Assembly (NCBI GenBank): GCA_017255395.1
Contig: JAFKDC010000011.1
Coordinates: forward strand, 1 to 64,000
Length of the DNA stretch: 64,000 nt
DNA from: Enemella evansiae
GTDB taxonomy: Bacteria; Pseudomonadota; Alphaproteobacteria; Rhodobacterales; Rhodobacteraceae
Reading direction: 5' to 3'
Shown: positions 23,916 to 33,133 of the stretch, in pieces
How positions within the stretch are numbered: the stretch's first letter is position 1
Layout of the letters: every line of letters begins with the position of its first letter
The notes under the pieces: generated by a model
The model's database searches: none
The model's input: the letters and a program-made list of their open reading frames with translations, nothing else
Told to the model about the DNA's origin: nothing
Translations under genes and position numbers: made by a program

Positions 23916-25082
23916 ATGTCAGTCAGAACCGGACCCTGGGGCCTTGTGGCTCTTCTCTATGCCGCAGGCCTCGGCGCGGCGGCGCAATTCGCCAAGCTGG
24001 CCGCCGGGTTCGCCGCGCTGGAACAGGCCTACCCCGAGGCAGGCGCGGGGCTGGGCCTTGCGGTCTCGCTGATCTCCTTCCTTGGCGTCGCGCTGGGGCT
24101 GGTGGCAGGTATGATCGTGGCGCGGCTGGGTTTTCGCAGGATGCTGCTGGCCGGGCTTCTGCTGGGCGCGGGCATGAGCCTTGTGCAGGCGCTGCTGCCC
24201 GCCATGCCGCTGTTCATGGCCTCGCGCCTGATCGAGGGCGCCTCTCACCTTGCCATCGTCGTCGCGGCGCCGACGCTGATCGCAGAGATCACCAACGACC
24301 GGCAGCGCCCGGTGGCCATGGCGCTGTGGTCCACCTTCTTCGGCACCGGCTTCGCGCTTTTTGCATGGTTCGGCACGCCGCTGGCCGGGACTTATGGCCC
24401 CGCCGCCCCGATCCTTTTGCAGGCCGCATGGATGCTGGCAGTGGCGGCGGGGGTGGCCGCGATGATCCCGCGCCGCATGATCGCGCCGCCCGCCGAGCCC
24501 TTCAGCCCTGGCCTGATCCTGCGCCGCCATGCAGAGGTCTACCGCTCTCCGGCCATGGCCGCCCCGGCGCTGGGGTGGCTGTGCTACACGCTGACCTTCG
24601 TCTCTGCCCTGACGCTGCTGCCGCGGCTGGCGCCGGGCGCGCCATGGTTGGCGACGGTGCTTCCGCTGGCCGGGATCGTGCTGTCGCTGACGCTGGTCGC
24701 GCAGCTGCTGCGGCACGTGCCCGGGGTGCAGGTGGTCAAGGCGGGATTCGGCCTGTCCGCCTGCGCGGTCGCCCTGCTGGCCATGGCGCCCGGATCGGCG
24801 CTGTTGTGGATCGCGCTCTTCGCCGTACTCTCGCTGGTGCAGGCGGGCAGCTTTGCCGCCATCCCGCAGCTGGTCGACGACCCGCGAGAGCGCGCGCTGT
24901 CCAACGGGGCGGTTGCGCAGATGGGCAACCTGGGCAACCTCACCGGCACGCCGATCCTGCTGGCGGCCCTGTCCGCCGGGGGTCAGGGCGCGGGGCTGCT
25001 GTTTCTGGGCATCTGCTACGCCGCCGGTCTGGCGCTGCACCTGGGCCTCGGGGCACTCAGGGCAAGGGCGGCGCGGCGATAG
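23916..25082 (+). CDS. MFS transporter
   Basis: A 388-residue protein with about 12 hydrophobic segments, typical of the major facilitator superfamily. The loop 2-3 signature is recognisable as GMIVARLGFRRMLLAGLLLGAG, and MASRLIEGASHLAIVVAAPTLIAE resembles the TM4-TM5 region. An extra basic N-terminal extension is avoided by using the ATG at 23916. The substrate cannot be read from sequence. It follows soxT by 114 bp on the same strand and converges on ribE, so a link to sulfur metabolism is possible but unproven. Confidence 0.85.
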   Translation: MSVRTGPWGLVALLYAAGLGAAAQFAKLAAGFAALEQAYPEAGAGLGLAVSLISFLGVALGLVAGMIVARLGFRRMLLAGLLLGAGMSLVQALLPAMPLFMASRLIEGASHLAIVVAAPTLIAEITNDRQRPVAMALWSTFFGTGFALFAWFGTPLAGTYGPAAPILLQAAWMLAVAAGVAAMIPRRMIAPPAEPFSPGLILRRHAEVYRSPAMAAPALGWLCYTLTFVSALTLLPRLAPGAPWLATVLPLAGIVLSLTLVAQLLRHVPGVQVVKAGFGLSACAVALLAMAPGSALLWIALFAVLSLVQAGSFAAIPQLVDDPRERALSNGAVAQMGNLGNLTGTPILLAALSAGGQGAGLLFLGICYAAGLALHLGLGALRARAARR

Positions 25083-25131
25083 GGTCGCCGCAGCCGGTCA
25101 GCACGGCCAAGGCCGCGCAGGCCCCGGCGCG

Positions 25132-25719
25132 TCAGGACATCTCTGCCAGCCGCGCGACATAGCGTGCCAACGTGTCGATCTCCAGATTCACGCGGTCGCC
25201 CACCGCGACCTGCCCCCATGTCGTCACCGCCTTGGTGTGCGGAATGAAGTTGATCCCGAAGGAACAGCCGTCGACCTCGTTCACCGTCAGCGAGGTGCCG
25301 TTCAGCGCAACCGACCCCTTGGGCGCGATAAAGCGGGCCAGCTCTTTGGGGGCCTCCAGCGTCACACGGGTGCTGTCGCCTTCCTCGGCCATGGCCGTGA
25401 CCACCGCGACGCCGTCCACATGCCCCGAGACGATGTGCCCGCCCAGTTCGTCGCCGACCTTCAGCGCCCGTTCAAGGTTGACCCGGCGCCCCGGCGCCCA
25501 GCTTTCGAGGTTGGTCTTGGACAGGGTCTCGGCACTGACATCCATGTCGAACCAGTCCGGCCCCAGATCCACGACCGTCAGGCAGACGCCGTCACAGGCA
25601 ATCGACGCGCCCATGTCGATCGTCGCGGTGTCGTAGCCCGTCGCGATCCTTGCCCGGAGATCGCCGCGCTTGTCCAGCGTGCGGATCTCTCCCATGTCGG
25701 TTACGATTCCGGTGAACAT
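25132..25719 (-). CDS. ribE: riboflavin synthase
   Basis: Riboflavin synthase dismutates two lumazine molecules into riboflavin and a pyrimidine. The 195-residue protein starts with the invariant MFTGIVTDMGEI and has two internally repeated barrels, the first with CDGVCLTVVDLG, the second with LNGTSLTVNEVDG, plus the GGHIVSGHVDGV linker. The start at 25719 is fixed by the conserved N-terminus. It stands alone here; ribD lies 5 kb away on the same strand, so the riboflavin genes are split, as in many Rhodobacteraceae. Confidence 0.96.
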   Translation of the reverse strand: MFTGIVTDMGEIRTLDKRGDLRARIATGYDTATIDMGASIACDGVCLTVVDLGPDWFDMDVSAETLSKTNLESWAPGRRVNLERALKVGDELGGHIVSGHVDGVAVVTAMAEEGDSTRVTLEAPKELARFIAPKGSVALNGTSLTVNEVDGCSFGINFIPHTKAVTTWGQVAVGDRVNLEIDTLARYVARLAEMS

Positions 25720-25810
25720 AGGCCTTGCCCCTCGATTGGCGGCCCGGCCATAGTTTCGCCGATATCGACCGCTAGGATTGATGCGCAGCACAAGGCATTA
25801 ATTCGACACC

Positions 25811-27103
25811 ATGAGTTACGCAACCGGAGAGAAACGCGTTTTCCTGTTCCTGCAGGGACCGCACGGCCCGTTCTTCAACCGGCTGGGCGCCATGCTGCGC
25901 CGCACCGGCGCGCAGGTCTGGCGCGTCGGCTTCAACGCCGGTGACCGTGCTTTCTGGTTCCACCCGAAAAGCTACCTGCCCTATCGCGGCACGCAGGCCG
26001 AGTGGCGCGCATGGTTCACCGACATCGTAGCCCAAAAGCAGGTCACCGACATCGTGCTTTACGGCGACGTCCGCCCGATCCACGCGCAGGCGGTGGAAGA
26101 GGCGCGCGCCCGGGGCCTGACGATACATGTCTTCGAAGAGGGCTACATGCGGCCCTACTGGGTCACCTACGAGCGCGGCGGCTCGAACGGCCATTCGCGC
26201 CTGATGGAGATGAGCGTCGCCGACATGCGCCGCGCGCTGGAACTGTCGGACATGGAGGCCCCCCTGCCCCCGGGCCACTGGGGCGACATGCGGCAGCACA
26301 TCTTTTACGGCGCGCTCTACCACTGGTTCGTGATGTTCCGGAACGGCGACTACCGCAACTTCCGGCCGCACCGCTCGCTGACCGTGGTGCAGGAATTCGC
26401 CCTGTACCTGAAACGGCTGCTGCTGATGCCCTGGACATGGGCGGGACGGATACTGGCGACCCAGCGCATCCGGCTGGGCGGCTTTCCCTATCACCTTGCG
26501 CTGATGCAGCTGGAACACGACTCCTCGTTCCAGAAACATTCCCCCTTCGACACCATGCCCCAGTTCCTGACCATGGTGATCGAGGGCTTTGCCGAGGGCG
26601 CGCCGGGCCACCACCACCTTGTCTTCAAGGCACACCCGCTGGAGGACGACCGCGCCAATGTGCGTGGCGCGATCCGTGCCGCCGCGCGCCGTCTGGGGGT
26701 CGCCGACCGCGTGCATTACGTGCGCGGCGGCAAGCTGGCCCAGCTGCTGAACGACGCCCGCAGCGCGGTGACGGTGAATTCCACCGCCGCGCAGCAGGTG
26801 CTTTGGCGCGGCATTCCGCTCAAGGTCTTCGGCAACGCGGTCTATGCCAAGCCAGAGTTCGTCTCGACCCAGCCGCTGCCCGAGTTCTTCTCGCAGCCTT
26901 CGCGGCCCGACAATAAGGCCTACAAGGACTACCGCCGCTATCTGCTTGAAACCTCTCAACTTCCCGGCGGCTTCTACTCTGCCCGCGGGCGGCGCCAGCT
27001 GTTGCGGCAGGTGGTCGACATGATGCTTGTGCCCGACGATCCCTACGATGCACTTTCGCGCGGGACCGCGGCGCCACGGCAACAGTTGCGCGTCGTGCAC
27101 TAG
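25811..27103 (+). CDS. kpsS: KpsS-type capsule polysaccharide protein
   Basis: KpsS-type proteins are Kdo transferases that start the oligo-Kdo linker on the lipid anchor of group 2 capsules, acting at the cytoplasmic face of the inner membrane. This 430-residue protein has the family blocks KRVFLFLQGPHGPFFNRLGAM, AGDRAFWFHPK, IVLYGDVRPIHAQAVEEA, IHVFEEGYMRPYWVTYE, LVFKAHPLEDDR and the ARSAVTVNSTAAQQVLWRG donor-site motif. There is no signal peptide or membrane span. It is followed by a Wza-type export lipoprotein and kpsC, making a three-gene capsule unit. Confidence 0.9.
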   Translation: MSYATGEKRVFLFLQGPHGPFFNRLGAMLRRTGAQVWRVGFNAGDRAFWFHPKSYLPYRGTQAEWRAWFTDIVAQKQVTDIVLYGDVRPIHAQAVEEARARGLTIHVFEEGYMRPYWVTYERGGSNGHSRLMEMSVADMRRALELSDMEAPLPPGHWGDMRQHIFYGALYHWFVMFRNGDYRNFRPHRSLTVVQEFALYLKRLLLMPWTWAGRILATQRIRLGGFPYHLALMQLEHDSSFQKHSPFDTMPQFLTMVIEGFAEGAPGHHHLVFKAHPLEDDRANVRGAIRAAARRLGVADRVHYVRGGKLAQLLNDARSAVTVNSTAAQQVLWRGIPLKVFGNAVYAKPEFVSTQPLPEFFSQPSRPDNKAYKDYRRYLLETSQLPGGFYSARGRRQLLRQVVDMMLVPDDPYDALSRGTAAPRQQLRVVH

Positions 27104-27199
27104 GGCCAAAGACCCGCAAGACTGGCTTTTGAGCCCATCCTCTGGCAGGGTCGGGAAAAAATACCGAGGCAGAACAATACAGGTCGAGGAGACCGAGCA

Positions 27200-28354
27200 G
27201 TGAAACACTCCCCCTCCCGGTGGGCGCGGTCCGTCGCCCTGCTGGCTGCGGTGTCGATTCTGGCATCTTGCGGCCTGCCCCGCGTTGGCCCCAACAAGCG
27301 CGAGATCTACGCCGGTTCCGTCCAGCGCGAGGGTGACGCCTTCATCATCGCCATCAACGACCGTGTGACCCGCGTCACCGCCCTGACCCCCGCGCTTGGC
27401 TTTACCGAGGACTTCCTGAACGCCGGCGTCGTCGGCTCTGACACCATCCGCCCGGGCGATACGCTGGGCCTGACGATCTGGGAAAACGTCGACGACGGCC
27501 TGCTGGTGCCCTCGGGCGGCAACGCCACCGCGCTGGAAGAGGTGCAGGTCGACGGCTCGGGCTTCATCTTCGTGCCCTACGCGGGTCGTATCCGCGCCGC
27601 CGGCAACACGCCCGAACGTGTCCGCCAGATCATCACCGAGAAGCTGCAGGACCAGACGCCCGACCCGCAGGTGCAGGTGCGCCGCGTGGCGGGCGACGGA
27701 TCGACCGTCAGCCTTGTCGGCGCGGTCGGCGGTCAGGGCATCTACGCCATCGAGCGGCCCACACGCACGCTGTCGGCCATGCTGGCCCGCGCCGGTGGCG
27801 TGACCATCGAGCCCGAGATCGCGCAGATCACCGTGCTGCGCGGCAATGCCAAAAGCAAGATCTGGTTCCAGGACCTCTACGACAACCCGCAGTTCGACAT
27901 CGCGCTGCGCGGTGGCGACCGCATTCTGGTGGAGCAGGACACCCGCGCCTTCACCGCGCTGGGGGCAACCGGCGCCCAGGCCCGCGTGCCCTTCGAGTCC
28001 GAGACGATTTCCGCGATCGAGGCCATTGCGCAGGTCGGTGGCCTGACCCCCACCGCCGCCGACCCGACAGGCGTCTTCGTCTTCCGCAACGAGCCCGCCG
28101 AAATTGCCAATCAGGTGCTGGGCCGCGACGACCTGATCGGCGCGCAGCGCATGGTCTACGTGCTGGACCTGACGCAGCCCAACGGCATGTTCATGGCGCG
28201 CGACTTCGTCATCCGCGATCAGGACACGCTTTACGTGACAGAGGCGCCCTTCACCCAGTGGAACAAGACGATTGCCGCTCTGACCGGCACGCTGGGCGCC
28301 GTGACCACCATCACCTCGGCAGCCGATACATTCGGCGGCGCCGGGGGCAGCTGA
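27200..28354 (+). CDS. polysaccharide export outer-membrane lipoprotein (Wza/KpsD family)
   Basis: An outer-membrane polysaccharide secretin-like protein. The 384-residue product starts at a GTG preceded by a CGAGGAG ribosome-binding site and has a lipoprotein signal with lipobox ILASC (Cys24). The poly-export domain is DTIRPGDTLGLTIWENVDDG through VDGSGFIFVPYAGRIRAAGNT; two SLBB-like domains follow (VSLVGAVGGQGIYAIERPTR and the FTALGATGAQARVPFE region). A hydrophobic stretch (IAALTGTLGAVTTITSAAD) near the C-terminus may form the amphipathic outer-membrane helix. It is 5 bp upstream of kpsC, so translation may be coupled. Confidence 0.92.
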   Translation: MKHSPSRWARSVALLAAVSILASCGLPRVGPNKREIYAGSVQREGDAFIIAINDRVTRVTALTPALGFTEDFLNAGVVGSDTIRPGDTLGLTIWENVDDGLLVPSGGNATALEEVQVDGSGFIFVPYAGRIRAAGNTPERVRQIITEKLQDQTPDPQVQVRRVAGDGSTVSLVGAVGGQGIYAIERPTRTLSAMLARAGGVTIEPEIAQITVLRGNAKSKIWFQDLYDNPQFDIALRGGDRILVEQDTRAFTALGATGAQARVPFESETISAIEAIAQVGGLTPTAADPTGVFVFRNEPAEIANQVLGRDDLIGAQRMVYVLDLTQPNGMFMARDFVIRDQDTLYVTEAPFTQWNKTIAALTGTLGAVTTITSAADTFGGAGGS

Positions 28355-28359
28355 CGGCC

Positions 28360-30393
28360 TTGAACAACGATAACGAGGGACAGGCCAGCGCCGGGGGAGA
28401 GATCTCCCGGCGTCTTTTCGTCTACAACACGGGCTTCCGGGACCGGCGCCTGCGCCGCATCCTGGCCCTGGACGGCTGGCGGCTGGCGCTGGGGAAGCCC
28501 TCGGCGGGGGATTTCGTCGGCGTCTGGGGCCAGTCGCCCTACGCCCATCGCGGCGAGGCCATGGCCGCCCGCACAGGGGCCGGGCTGGTCCGGGTCGAGG
28601 ATGCCTTCCTGCGCTCGCTTCACCCCGGGCGGGCCGGCGAGCCGCCCATGGGCCTGCTGATCGACCGGACGGGTGTGCATTTCGACGGGCGCGCGCCTTC
28701 CGATCTCGAAAACCTCCTGAACACCCATCCCCTTGACGACACGGCGCTTCTGGACCGTGCGCGCGGCGCCATGGCACGTATGCAAGAGGCGCATCTGAGC
28801 AAATACAGCGCCACCGTCACGGATGCAGAGCCCCCGGCCCCCGGCTACGTGCTGGTCATCGATCAGACGCAGGGCGATGCCTCTGTCACCGCCAGCGGCG
28901 CCGACCGCGCGCGCTTTCTGGAAATGCTCTTCGTCGCGCGCGAGGAAAACCCCGGCGCGCGCATCCTTCTGAAAACCCACCCGGAAACCGGGGCGGGCTT
29001 TCGCCCCGGCCACTTCGGCCCCGAAGATTGCGGCGACAGCGTGCAGCTTTACGACGGGCCGCTGTCGCCCTGGCTGCTGCTGGACGGCGCGACGCGCGTC
29101 TACACGGTGTCCTCGCAGATGGGCTTCGAGGCCATCCTTGCCGGGCACAGGCCGCGCGTCTTCGGCACGCCCTTCTACGCGGGCTGGGACCTGACCGCCG
29201 ACGAAGAGACCCTGCCCCGCCGCAGGCGGCGCCTGACCAAGGCGCAGCTCTTTGCTGCCGCCATGATCCTTTATCCGCGCTGGTACGATCCGCATCGGGA
29301 TCGCCTCTGCGCGCTGGAGGAGGTGCTGGGCGCGCTGGAGGCACAAAGCCGGGCGTGGCGCGAGGACCGGCACGGCTGGGTGGCCTCCGGGATGCGCCTG
29401 TGGAAAAGACCGCATCTGCAAAAGATCTTCGGCCAGTCCAGCCGGATACGCTTCGAAGATGATGTGGAGAAGGCGCGTGCCCTTGCCGCCACGACTGGCC
29501 GCCGCCACATGGCCTGGGCGTCGACAGCGGCGGACGACACCCTGCGGGTCGAGGACGGCTTCCTGCGGTCCCGGGGCCTGGGCGCCCGGCTGACGCCGCC
29601 GCTTTCTCTGGTGCTGGACGCCTGCGGGATCTACTACGATCCCAGCCGCCCCTCGGACCTGGAAAGCCATATCCGGCGGCGTAGCAACGCCATGCGACCC
29701 GACCAGATCGAACGTATCCACAGGGTTATACAGAGCCTTCTGGCCTCTGCCTTGTCCAAATACAACCTGTCCGGCGATCTCCCCCCCCTGCCCGCCGGAC
29801 ACCGCATCCTTGTGCCCGGGCAGGTCGAGGACGACGCCTCGATCCTGCGCGGCAGCCCCGATTTGCACCGCAACGCCGAGCTGCTGCGCCGCACGCGCGA
29901 GGCGAACCCCGACGCGGTCATCCTGTGGAAACCCCACCCCGACGTCGAAGCGGGTTTGCGCAAGGGCGCGGTGCCAAACCCCGGGGAATGGGCTGATGTC
30001 GTGTTGGAAAATGTCAATATCGGCGCCCTTCTGCCCGAGGTGCAGGAGGTCTGGACGATGACCTCGCTGACCGGGTTCGAGGCGCTGTTGCGCGGCTGTC
30101 GGGTGACGACCTTCGGCGCGCCCTTCTACGCGGGTTGGGGCCTGAGCCGCGACCTGGGCCCGGTTCCCGCCCGGCGGCTGGGCGGGCCGCGCCCGGATCT
30201 TGCCGCGCTGGCGCATGCCGTGCTGATCGACTACCCGCGCTACTTCGACCCCGTCACCGGGCAGGCCTGCGCCATCGAGGTGGTCATCGACCGTCTTCAG
30301 GACGGCTCTTTGCCCTCCGCCGGGATCGCCAATCGAAGCCTGTCGAAGCTGCAAGGTCTCTTTGCCAGCTACAGCCATCTGTGGCGCGGCTGA
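28360..30393 (+). CDS. kpsC: KpsC-type capsule Kdo transferase, two-domain
   Basis: KpsC alternately adds beta-2,4 and beta-2,7 Kdo residues to build the capsule linker. The 677-residue protein has two related halves, each with the same pattern: VEDAFLRSLHPGR...LIDRTGVHFDGRAPSDLE in the first, VEDGFLRSRGLGA...LVLDACGIYYDPSRPSDLE in the second; ILLKTHPE and ILWKPHPD; and two copies of FGxPFYAGW. The start is placed at TTG 28360, 5 bp after the previous stop; a weak ribosome-binding site makes the exact start uncertain. The capsule ABC transporter genes (kpsMTE) are not in the window. Confidence 0.9.
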   Translation: MNNDNEGQASAGGEISRRLFVYNTGFRDRRLRRILALDGWRLALGKPSAGDFVGVWGQSPYAHRGEAMAARTGAGLVRVEDAFLRSLHPGRAGEPPMGLLIDRTGVHFDGRAPSDLENLLNTHPLDDTALLDRARGAMARMQEAHLSKYSATVTDAEPPAPGYVLVIDQTQGDASVTASGADRARFLEMLFVAREENPGARILLKTHPETGAGFRPGHFGPEDCGDSVQLYDGPLSPWLLLDGATRVYTVSSQMGFEAILAGHRPRVFGTPFYAGWDLTADEETLPRRRRRLTKAQLFAAAMILYPRWYDPHRDRLCALEEVLGALEAQSRAWREDRHGWVASGMRLWKRPHLQKIFGQSSRIRFEDDVEKARALAATTGRRHMAWASTAADDTLRVEDGFLRSRGLGARLTPPLSLVLDACGIYYDPSRPSDLESHIRRRSNAMRPDQIERIHRVIQSLLASALSKYNLSGDLPPLPAGHRILVPGQVEDDASILRGSPDLHRNAELLRRTREANPDAVILWKPHPDVEAGLRKGAVPNPGEWADVVLENVNIGALLPEVQEVWTMTSLTGFEALLRGCRVTTFGAPFYAGWGLSRDLGPVPARRLGGPRPDLAALAHAVLIDYPRYFDPVTGQACAIEVVIDRLQDGSLPSAGIANRSLSKLQGLFASYSHLWRG

Positions 30394-30447
30394 GGTGTTC
30401 CTCAAGGCAATCCGTCCATCCGCCTGACGAATAAGTTATTTTCAGGT

Positions 30448-30456
30448 TTATCCACA
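30448..30456 (+). promoter_or_regulatory. DnaA box downstream of kpsC
   Basis: TTATCCACA is a perfect match to the consensus DnaA-binding 9-mer, in the kpsC-ribD gap. A second perfect copy lies at 32148-32156 on the same strand. Confidence 0.6.
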
Positions 30457-30519
30457 GGCTGGCGGGGCCGTTATGAGCACCTGAAAACGCGCGCCTAACC
30501 CACGCTGACCAAAGGGAAA

Positions 30520-31623
30520 CTACGCCGCTTCGCCCCGCCGCCAGACATGGTGGATATCACTGCCTTCCGTTACGACATCCACAAGCTGCAAACGGGGCGC
30601 CGCGGCCAGCGTCGGGATGCCCATGGCGCCGACCCCGGGATGTCCCTCCGCCCCCAACATGAGGCCCGCGGTGAAGACATGCAGCTCGTCCACCAGATCG
30701 GCCGACAGCAGCGATGCAGCCAGTTGCCCACCGCCCTCGCAGAAGACCCGGGTCAGCCCCTCGCGACCCAGCGCCTGCAGCAGCGCCACGGGATCGACGC
30801 GACCCGCCTCGACCGGGCAAGAGATCAGCCGCGCCCCCAAGCCGGTCCAGGTCTGCGCCAGTCCGGCGCGGGTGTCGGGTCCGTGACACAGCCAGACGGG
30901 CACCGCGCGCGCGGTCTGCGCCAGCTGCGACATCAGCGGCAGGTCGATCCGGCGCGAGACCACGACACGCACCGGCTGGCGGCGCTCGCCAAAGCCCCGG
31001 ACCGTCAGTTGCGGGTCGTCGGCCCGCGCCGTTCCCGCGCCCACCATCACCGCATCGTGGCTGGCCCGCAGCCCGTGAACCGCCCGGCGCGCCGAGGGTC
31101 CGGTGATCCAGCGGCTTTCGCCAGAGGCCGTGGCGATGCGCCCGTCCAGTGTCAGGGCCAGCTTCAGCGTCACCCAGGGGCGGCCCTGTGCAACGCGCAG
31201 GAAGAACCCGGCGTGATCGCGCAGCGCCTCTTCGGCCAGGACGCCGGTCGTCACCGCGATGCCCGCCGCGCGCAGCGCCGCGAAGCCCTTCCCCGAGACG
31301 CGCGGATCGGTGTCCGGCACCGCCGCGACAACCCGCGCCACGCCTGCGGTTATCAGCGCCTGCGTGCAGGGCGGGGTCTGGCCGTGATGCGAGCAGGGCT
31401 CCAAAGAGACATAGGCGGTGGCGCCGCGCGCGGCCTCTCCGGCCTGGGCCAGGGCCTGCGGTTCGGCATGGGGCCGCCCGCCGGGCGCCGTCCAGCCACG
31501 CCCCACCACGCGGCTCGCCTTGACGATCACGCAGCCGACGGCGGGATTGGGCCAGCACTGCCCCATGCCCCGGCGCCCCAGCGCCAGCGCATGCGCCATG
31601 TGGCGGGTGTCCGCGACGGTCAC
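30520..31623 (-). CDS. ribD: bifunctional riboflavin deaminase/reductase RibD
   Basis: RibD deaminates and then reduces the pyrimidine intermediate of riboflavin synthesis. The 367-residue protein has an N-terminal zinc deaminase domain (PHAEPQAL at 51-58 with His52 and Glu54; [15 protein letters not shown] with Cys77 and Cys86) and a C-terminal reductase domain (residues about 150-360) with [42 protein letters not shown] and [14 protein letters not shown]. The start is GTG at 31623 in a GTGA overlap with the nrdR stop, so it is translationally coupled to nrdR. Confidence 0.96.
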   Translation of the reverse strand: MTVADTRHMAHALALGRRGMGQCWPNPAVGCVIVKASRVVGRGWTAPGGRPHAEPQALAQAGEAARGATAYVSLEPCSHHGQTPPCTQALITAGVARVVAAVPDTDPRVSGKGFAALRAAGIAVTTGVLAEEALRDHAGFFLRVAQGRPWVTLKLALTLDGRIATASGESRWITGPSARRAVHGLRASHDAVMVGAGTARADDPQLTVRGFGERRQPVRVVVSRRIDLPLMSQLAQTARAVPVWLCHGPDTRAGLAQTWTGLGARLISCPVEAGRVDPVALLQALGREGLTRVFCEGGGQLAASLLSADLVDELHVFTAGLMLGAEGHPGVGAMGIPTLAAAPRLQLVDVVTEGSDIHHVWRRGEAA

Positions 31624-32087
31624 TTCTCTGCCTGGCCCTCGGGCCGCAGCTCTGACACGAACTTGTCGAAGTCGTCGGCGGCCTGGAAGTTCTTGTAAAC
31701 GCTGGCAAAGCGGACGTAGGCCACGGTGTCGATGCGGGCCAGCGTCTCCATCACGATCTCGCCGATCATCTTCGAGGGAATGTCCGTTTCACCCATCGAC
31801 TCCAGCCGCCGGACAATGCCGGAAATCATCTGGTCGATACGCTCGGGATCGATGGGACGCTTTTGCAGCGCGATGCGGATGGAGCGTTCCATCTTGTCGC
31901 GGTCGAAATCCTCGCGCCGGCCATTGGTCTTGATCACCACGAGATCGCGCAACTGCACACGTTCATAGGTGGTGAAGCGCCCGCCACAGGCCGGGCAAAA
32001 CCGGCGCCGGCGGATCGAAACATGATCCTCGGCGGGCCGCGAGTCCTTCACCTGGGTGTCGATATTACCGCAAAACGGGCAGCGCAT
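31620..32087 (-). CDS. nrdR: transcriptional repressor NrdR
   Basis: NrdR represses ribonucleotide reductase genes in response to nucleotide levels. The 155-residue protein has an N-terminal zinc ribbon (Cys3-Cys6 in MRCPFCG, Cys31-Cys34 in [15 protein letters not shown]) and an ATP-cone domain from about residue 47 ([30 protein letters not shown]). The start at 32087 is fixed by the zinc-ribbon Met-Arg-Cys. It is the first gene of the nrdR-ribD operon, with a perfect DnaA box 60 bp upstream. No NrdR box is seen nearby. Confidence 0.97.
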   Translation of the reverse strand: MRCPFCGNIDTQVKDSRPAEDHVSIRRRRFCPACGGRFTTYERVQLRDLVVIKTNGRREDFDRDKMERSIRIALQKRPIDPERIDQMISGIVRRLESMGETDIPSKMIGEIVMETLARIDTVAYVRFASVYKNFQAADDFDKFVSELRPEGQAEK

Positions 32088-32147
32088 GGGCCGTCCCCCT
32101 CGTTTTTGTCTGCTTGTCTCTGCCTCTGGTCGTGAGGTTGGCCCCAC

Positions 32148-32156
32148 TTATCCACA
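32148..32156 (+). promoter_or_regulatory. DnaA box upstream of nrdR
   Basis: TTATCCACA, consensus DnaA 9-mer, 60 bp upstream of the nrdR start codon. DnaA control of nucleotide-reductase genes is known in E. coli, so a DnaA site before nrdR is plausible, but a single box may be chance. Confidence 0.55.
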
Positions 32157-32254
32157 GCCACTATAGGGCCGCTGCCAGACCTTGGGTAGGGGGGAAATGC
32201 CGCCGCAAGATGCTGAGGCACGAAATTCGGGGACAGGCCAGGGCGCGGCGCGTT

Positions 32255-33040
32255 CTACCGTCCACGCGGATCGGCAGCGTCGACATAGTCCGGCACGGCG
32301 ACGATACCGGCCTTCAGCGCCCCTTCGCGCTTGCGCATCCATGCCTCGATCTCGGCAGGGCTGGGGTTGTTTCGTGCGATCCAGTCGAGGCACCATTTCA
32401 TCTCTTCAAGCAGGGCAGCCTCATCCACCCCCTCCAGCGAGCGCTCGGGATCGTCCCAGCGCGGCCCGCCCAGGTAGACCGCCGCGAACATCAGCTTGGC
32501 CTTCTGCGGCGGGGTGCCGTTGACGATCAGCGCTTCGTAGAACATGCGGTGGACCTCTTCCCAGGGACGGGTCTGCCATGTCTCCAGCCCCTCGTTGCCG
32601 ACGCCGCAATAGGCGTCATGCAAGGCTGCGGCCATCAGGTATTCGCGACTTTGACGGTCGCCGACGAGAGGCGCGAAGATCGGCGGAATGGTCGCGCCGT
32701 CGGTCAGCGTCTGCGGCGGCGCGGTCCATGTCTCGCCCTTGGCATCGAGAAAGTCGATCTTGGCACTGGTGGGCAGGAAGGCGTGGTGGAAGTTTTCCAG
32801 AAACACCGGCGCACCGGCCATCTGAAGCGGCCCGCCGACAAAGCGGCAGCGGGTTTCGTCCTCGGGCGCGTCAAGGCAGCTTTCGGCAACCTGGATCGCG
32901 GTGCGCGCGATGTACTCCGGCAGGCCGATCACGGCGCCCGCCACACCGGCCACCGCAATCAGCGCGCAGGCGCCGAGCACCCGTCCCGATATGATCCCTG
33001 TCTTGGTCATGGCTTTGGCGTTTGTGGCAGCAGACGACAT
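32255..33040 (-). CDS. DUF1353 domain-containing protein
   Basis: A 261-residue protein with an N-terminal membrane or signal segment (about 18-40) and a DUF1353 domain from about residue 75. The recognisable core is IDFLDAKGETWTAPPQTLTDGATIPPIFAPLVG, followed by MAAALHDAYCGVG and VHRMFYEALIVNG. Similar small DUF1353 proteins occur in phages and bacterial accessory regions; molecular function is not known. The start may be ATG 33040 or 33010; no clear ribosome-binding site favours either. It is a single gene between nrdR and yjbQ. Confidence 0.8.
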   Translation of the reverse strand: MSSAATNAKAMTKTGIISGRVLGACALIAVAGVAGAVIGLPEYIARTAIQVAESCLDAPEDETRCRFVGGPLQMAGAPVFLENFHHAFLPTSAKIDFLDAKGETWTAPPQTLTDGATIPPIFAPLVGDRQSREYLMAAALHDAYCGVGNEGLETWQTRPWEEVHRMFYEALIVNGTPPQKAKLMFAAVYLGGPRWDDPERSLEGVDEAALLEEMKWCLDWIARNNPSPAEIEAWMRKREGALKAGIVAVPDYVDAADPRGR

Positions 33041-33133
33041 GCGGTCGAGGATAGCAGGCCCGGGCGCCCCGCCCTATGGCGGAATACCCAACCCTGCGCC
33101 GCGGCGCGACACTGGGCGCTTTGCCGGGCGGCG

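Noticed and set aside
25772-28777. 1001-codon open frame antisense to kpsS and the export lipoprotein gene
   Set aside because: Typical shadow frame in GC-rich DNA: composition is His/Gln/Arg/Gly-rich with no domain, and the plus-strand genes are clearly recognisable.
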